Source: Actinomycetota bacterium (GTDB lineage: Bacteria; Actinomycetota; Actinomycetes; S36-B12; UBA10799). Taken from it: a stretch of DNA of 7,136 nt. A model generated the notes under the pieces. It made no database searches. It was not told the origin of the DNA and was given only the letters and a program-made list of their open reading frames with translations. Location of the stretch: the NCBI GenBank assembly GCA_030837395.1, contig JAUPKO010000950.1:1-7136 (forward strand). Direction: 5' to 3'. Every line of letters begins with the position of its first letter. The first letter of the stretch is position 1. Position numbers and translations under genes: made by a program. Shown here in pieces: positions 5,028 through 7,136 of this stretch.

Positions 5028-7136
5028 GCTCCACGCACATTTCGACAGCGTTCGACGCCCAATGTCTCCGAGCTTCACCGCGCGTGGCTCGAGCTCGTCG
5101 ACACAGACGGCCCGTTCCTAGCCATCGCACCACTCAAACGGGTATGGCCCCAGGGCATGCCAGCCTTGGACGACACCCGCAAAGAAGCGCTGCTGTATGC
5201 CCGCAAGGACTTCGAAGCCGCATGGGAGGCGGCAGACCGAGCCACCGGCGACGACGGCACGGCCGATGACGCGTACCGCACCGCCCGCGACAAATGGGTC
5301 GAAACCGTCCTGCGCGACGTCGCCGGCTGGGCCGAATCCCTGTCATGGGGACCCGTCGCCGGCATCACGGCTCAATCACCCAACCGTGCGGTCACCGTCG
5401 GCGCGCAGGCAGCCCTGCAAGACCCCGACGGCAATATCGGCGCCCTGGTGTCGGTGATCGACTCGGTCGACTCGCTGCGCCAAGTCCCCTCCGACCTGTG
5501 GGCGGCCACCCCGATCGACCGGATGGAAGCGCTGCTGCGCGGCAACGACATTCCCATAGGCATCGTCACCGACGGACGGTGGTGGGCACTGGTGTGCGCA
5601 CGTTCCGCCGCGATGACCGCCTCCGGAGTCGTCGATGCGCTGACCTGGGTGGAGGAACCCCGCACCCGCGATGCCTTCCTTGGGCTGATCTCGCGCCAAC
5701 ACATCATCGGCGGCGATGTCGACGAGCGGCTGCCCGTCCTATTCGAGGAATCCGTGGCCGCCGCCGAGGAGATCACCGAAGCCCTGGGCGCGCAGGTACG
5801 CCGCGCGGTCGAACTGCTCATCCAGTCATTCTCCGAATCCGCCCGGGACGCTCAGCGACGCGGCGAGCCCGATCCGCTACCTGCCGAGACCCACCAGAGC
5901 TATGAAGCCGCGGTGACGATCATGATGAGGATTGTCTTCCTGCTCTTCGCCGAAGAACGCGGCCTACTGCCATCGGGGGAGTTGTTCGAGCAGGGGTACG
6001 GCATCTCCCACGAACTGGATCGGCTGCAAGCACGCGAAGCCGAGGAAAGCGAAGACGCCCTCGATGCCACCTCGCTGACCTGGCATCGGCTACTGGCGAC
6101 GAGTCAGGCGCTCTACGGCGGTGCGTCCTTTGAGAACATGCGGGTACCCGCCTACGGCGGGTCCCTGTTCGACTCTGCCCGCTTCCCGTTCCTGACCGCA
6201 CTCACCGCGCACGGAACTCTGGCCATCACTGTCTCAGACCGGGTGATGCTGCACGCCCTGCGCTCGGTGCAGCAGGCCATCCTCAAAGGCGGCGAGGCGC
6301 GGCGAATCTCATTCCGCGACATCGACGTCGAACAAATCGGTTACATCTACGAAGGCCTGCTCGGCTACACCGCTATCACGGTGACGGAGACCCATCTCGG
6401 CTTGCAAGGAGCTCGTGGGGAGGAACCCGAGATCGCGCTATCCGAACTGGAACGGCTCGCCGCGACCAGAACCACCCCGATGAAGCTGGCCGAGGCGATC
6501 CGCGCGCACATCGAGGATGACCAGCCTTCTGCCAAACCCCAATCTGTGGCGGCGATCTCTAAGAACGTTGGCGCGAACCCAGACCCGAGCGTGGTGAGCG
6601 GGCTGGCCCAGGCGGTCGGCGACGACACCGCGTTACGTGAACGCGTGCTGCCCTGGCTGGGCATCATGCGCCTGGACCTCCGGGGGCGCGCGTTCGTGAT
6701 ACTCGACGGCGGGCTGATGGTCAAGGAAACGCCGTCACGCAAGAACGCGGGAGCGCACTACACTCCTAAATCGCTAGCCCGAGAAGTCGTCCTGCACGCC
6801 CTGCAACCGCTCTGTTATGCGCCTGGCCCCCATCAGACTGCCGAGGAATCACAGTGGAAACTCAAGGGCTCCGACGACCTGCTTAGCCTGAAAGTCGCTG
6901 ACATTGCCTGTGGCTCAGGAGCATTCCTAGTCTCCGCCGCAAGCTATCTCGCCGACCGGATAGTCGAAGCGTGGACCGCTGAAGACCCTGTCAACGCCCA
7001 ACGCAGCGACCTGCACCGACGCGCCATCCGCGAAGTGGTCGCCAACTGCCTCTACGGCGCCGACATCAACGACATGGCCGTCGAAATGTGCAAACTCTCG
7101 CTGTGGCTGGTGTCGCTGGACGGAGATCGGAAGAGC
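5025..7136 (+). CDS. drmMI: Eco57I-type N6-adenine DNA methyltransferase, DrmMI-like (partial)
   Basis: The frame is open from ATG 5025 to the right edge, 704 codons. A large N-terminal region (about residues 1-570) includes HRAWLELVDTDGPFLAI (about 18-34) and a helical stretch with IVFLLFAEERGLLP, common in large Eco57I/PglX-like enzymes. The methylase core then begins: GAHYTP (576-581), the SAM-binding motif I DIACGSGAF (626-634) and YGADIN (677-682) followed by MAVEMCKLSLWL. The catalytic NPPY motif should follow but lies beyond the edge. The family transfers a methyl group from S-adenosylmethionine to adenine N6. In class 1 DISARM this modification protects host DNA. Residues 701-704, and the last base of codon 700, come from the Illumina adapter at 7124-7136 and are not real. 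PglX of BREX is the main alternative, but BREX partners are absent here and the coupled SNF2 helicase favours DISARM. Confidence 0.82.
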   Translation, partial: MAPRTFRQRSTPNVSELHRAWLELVDTDGPFLAIAPLKRVWPQGMPALDDTRKEALLYARKDFEAAWEAADRATGDDGTADDAYRTARDKWVETVLRDVAGWAESLSWGPVAGITAQSPNRAVTVGAQAALQDPDGNIGALVSVIDSVDSLRQVPSDLWAATPIDRMEALLRGNDIPIGIVTDGRWWALVCARSAAMTASGVVDALTWVEEPRTRDAFLGLISRQHIIGGDVDERLPVLFEESVAAAEEITEALGAQVRRAVELLIQSFSESARDAQRRGEPDPLPAETHQSYEAAVTIMMRIVFLLFAEERGLLPSGELFEQGYGISHELDRLQAREAEESEDALDATSLTWHRLLATSQALYGGASFENMRVPAYGGSLFDSARFPFLTALTAHGTLAITVSDRVMLHALRSVQQAILKGGEARRISFRDIDVEQIGYIYEGLLGYTAITVTETHLGLQGARGEEPEIALSELERLAATRTTPMKLAEAIRAHIEDDQPSAKPQSVAAISKNVGANPDPSVVSGLAQAVGDDTALRERVLPWLGIMRLDLRGRAFVILDGGLMVKETPSRKNAGAHYTPKSLAREVVLHALQPLCYAPGPHQTAEESQWKLKGSDDLLSLKVADIACGSGAFLVSAASYLADRIVEAWTAEDPVNAQRSDLHRRAIREVVANCLYGADINDMAVEMCKLSLWLVSLDGDRKS
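7124..7136 (+). other. Illumina adapter sequence at contig end (artefact)
   Basis: The last 13 bases are AGATCGGAAGAGC, exactly the universal start of the TruSeq adapter. They end flush with the window, the expected footprint of untrimmed read-through. They should be removed; the true sequence stops at or before 7123. Confidence 0.93.

Noticed and set aside
5025..7136. BREX PglX identity for the methyltransferase
   Set aside because: The fold is related, but the one-base coupling to an SNF2 helicase and absence of BREX genes in view fit DrmMI better. It is not fully excluded.
1..7136. tRNA, rRNA, CRISPR array or insertion-sequence ends
   Set aside because: I saw no cloverleaf, no regularly spaced direct repeats and no transposase or terminal inverted repeats.

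Overview
This window reads as a contig fragment of a phage-defence locus from a high-GC actinomycete. Codons in the genes favour G/C in the third position, GTG starts are plausible, and the protein style resembles Mycobacterium, Gordonia or Rhodococcus. The genus is an inference from composition only.

Layout. Positions 1-534 (minus strand, running off the left edge) hold the first 178 codons of a restriction-endonuclease-like protein with a PUA/EVE-like N-terminal region, as found in front of Mrr-type nucleases. Positions 535-788 are a divergent, AT-richer intergenic region packed with inverted and direct repeats. It contains a good sigma-A-like promoter, a stretch resembling a resolvase crossover site and an 11-base match to a hix recombination half-site. 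Positions 789-1358 encode a complete serine recombinase of the Hin/Tn3-resolvase family. After a 118-base gap, positions 1477-5025 encode a large SNF2/RapA-like helicase. Its core has its own very good ribosome binding site and GTG at 1894. The in-frame stretch before that encodes two tandem copies of a helix-turn-helix-like module. Positions 5025-7136 encode the first 704 codons of an Eco57I-type N6-adenine DNA methyltransferase, whose start overlaps the helicase stop by one base (TGATG).

How the genes may work together. An SNF2-like helicase translationally coupled to a large adenine methyltransferase is the drmD-drmMI arrangement of class 1 DISARM. In that system the methylase marks self DNA and the helicases restrict incoming phage DNA. 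drmA, drmB and drmC would be expected beyond the right edge and cannot be seen here, so the DISARM label is provisional. The Mrr-like gene on the other strand makes the locus a small defence island. The recombinase and its repeat-rich upstream region sit between the two, as a mobility remnant or a possible recombinational switch.

Sequence quality. The last 13 bases (7124-7136) are exactly the universal Illumina TruSeq adapter, so the end of the methyltransferase is artificial. Bases 21-54 near the left end match the other TruSeq adapter arm at 29 of 34 positions while staying in frame. That also needs checking before the end of the Mrr-like gene is trusted.
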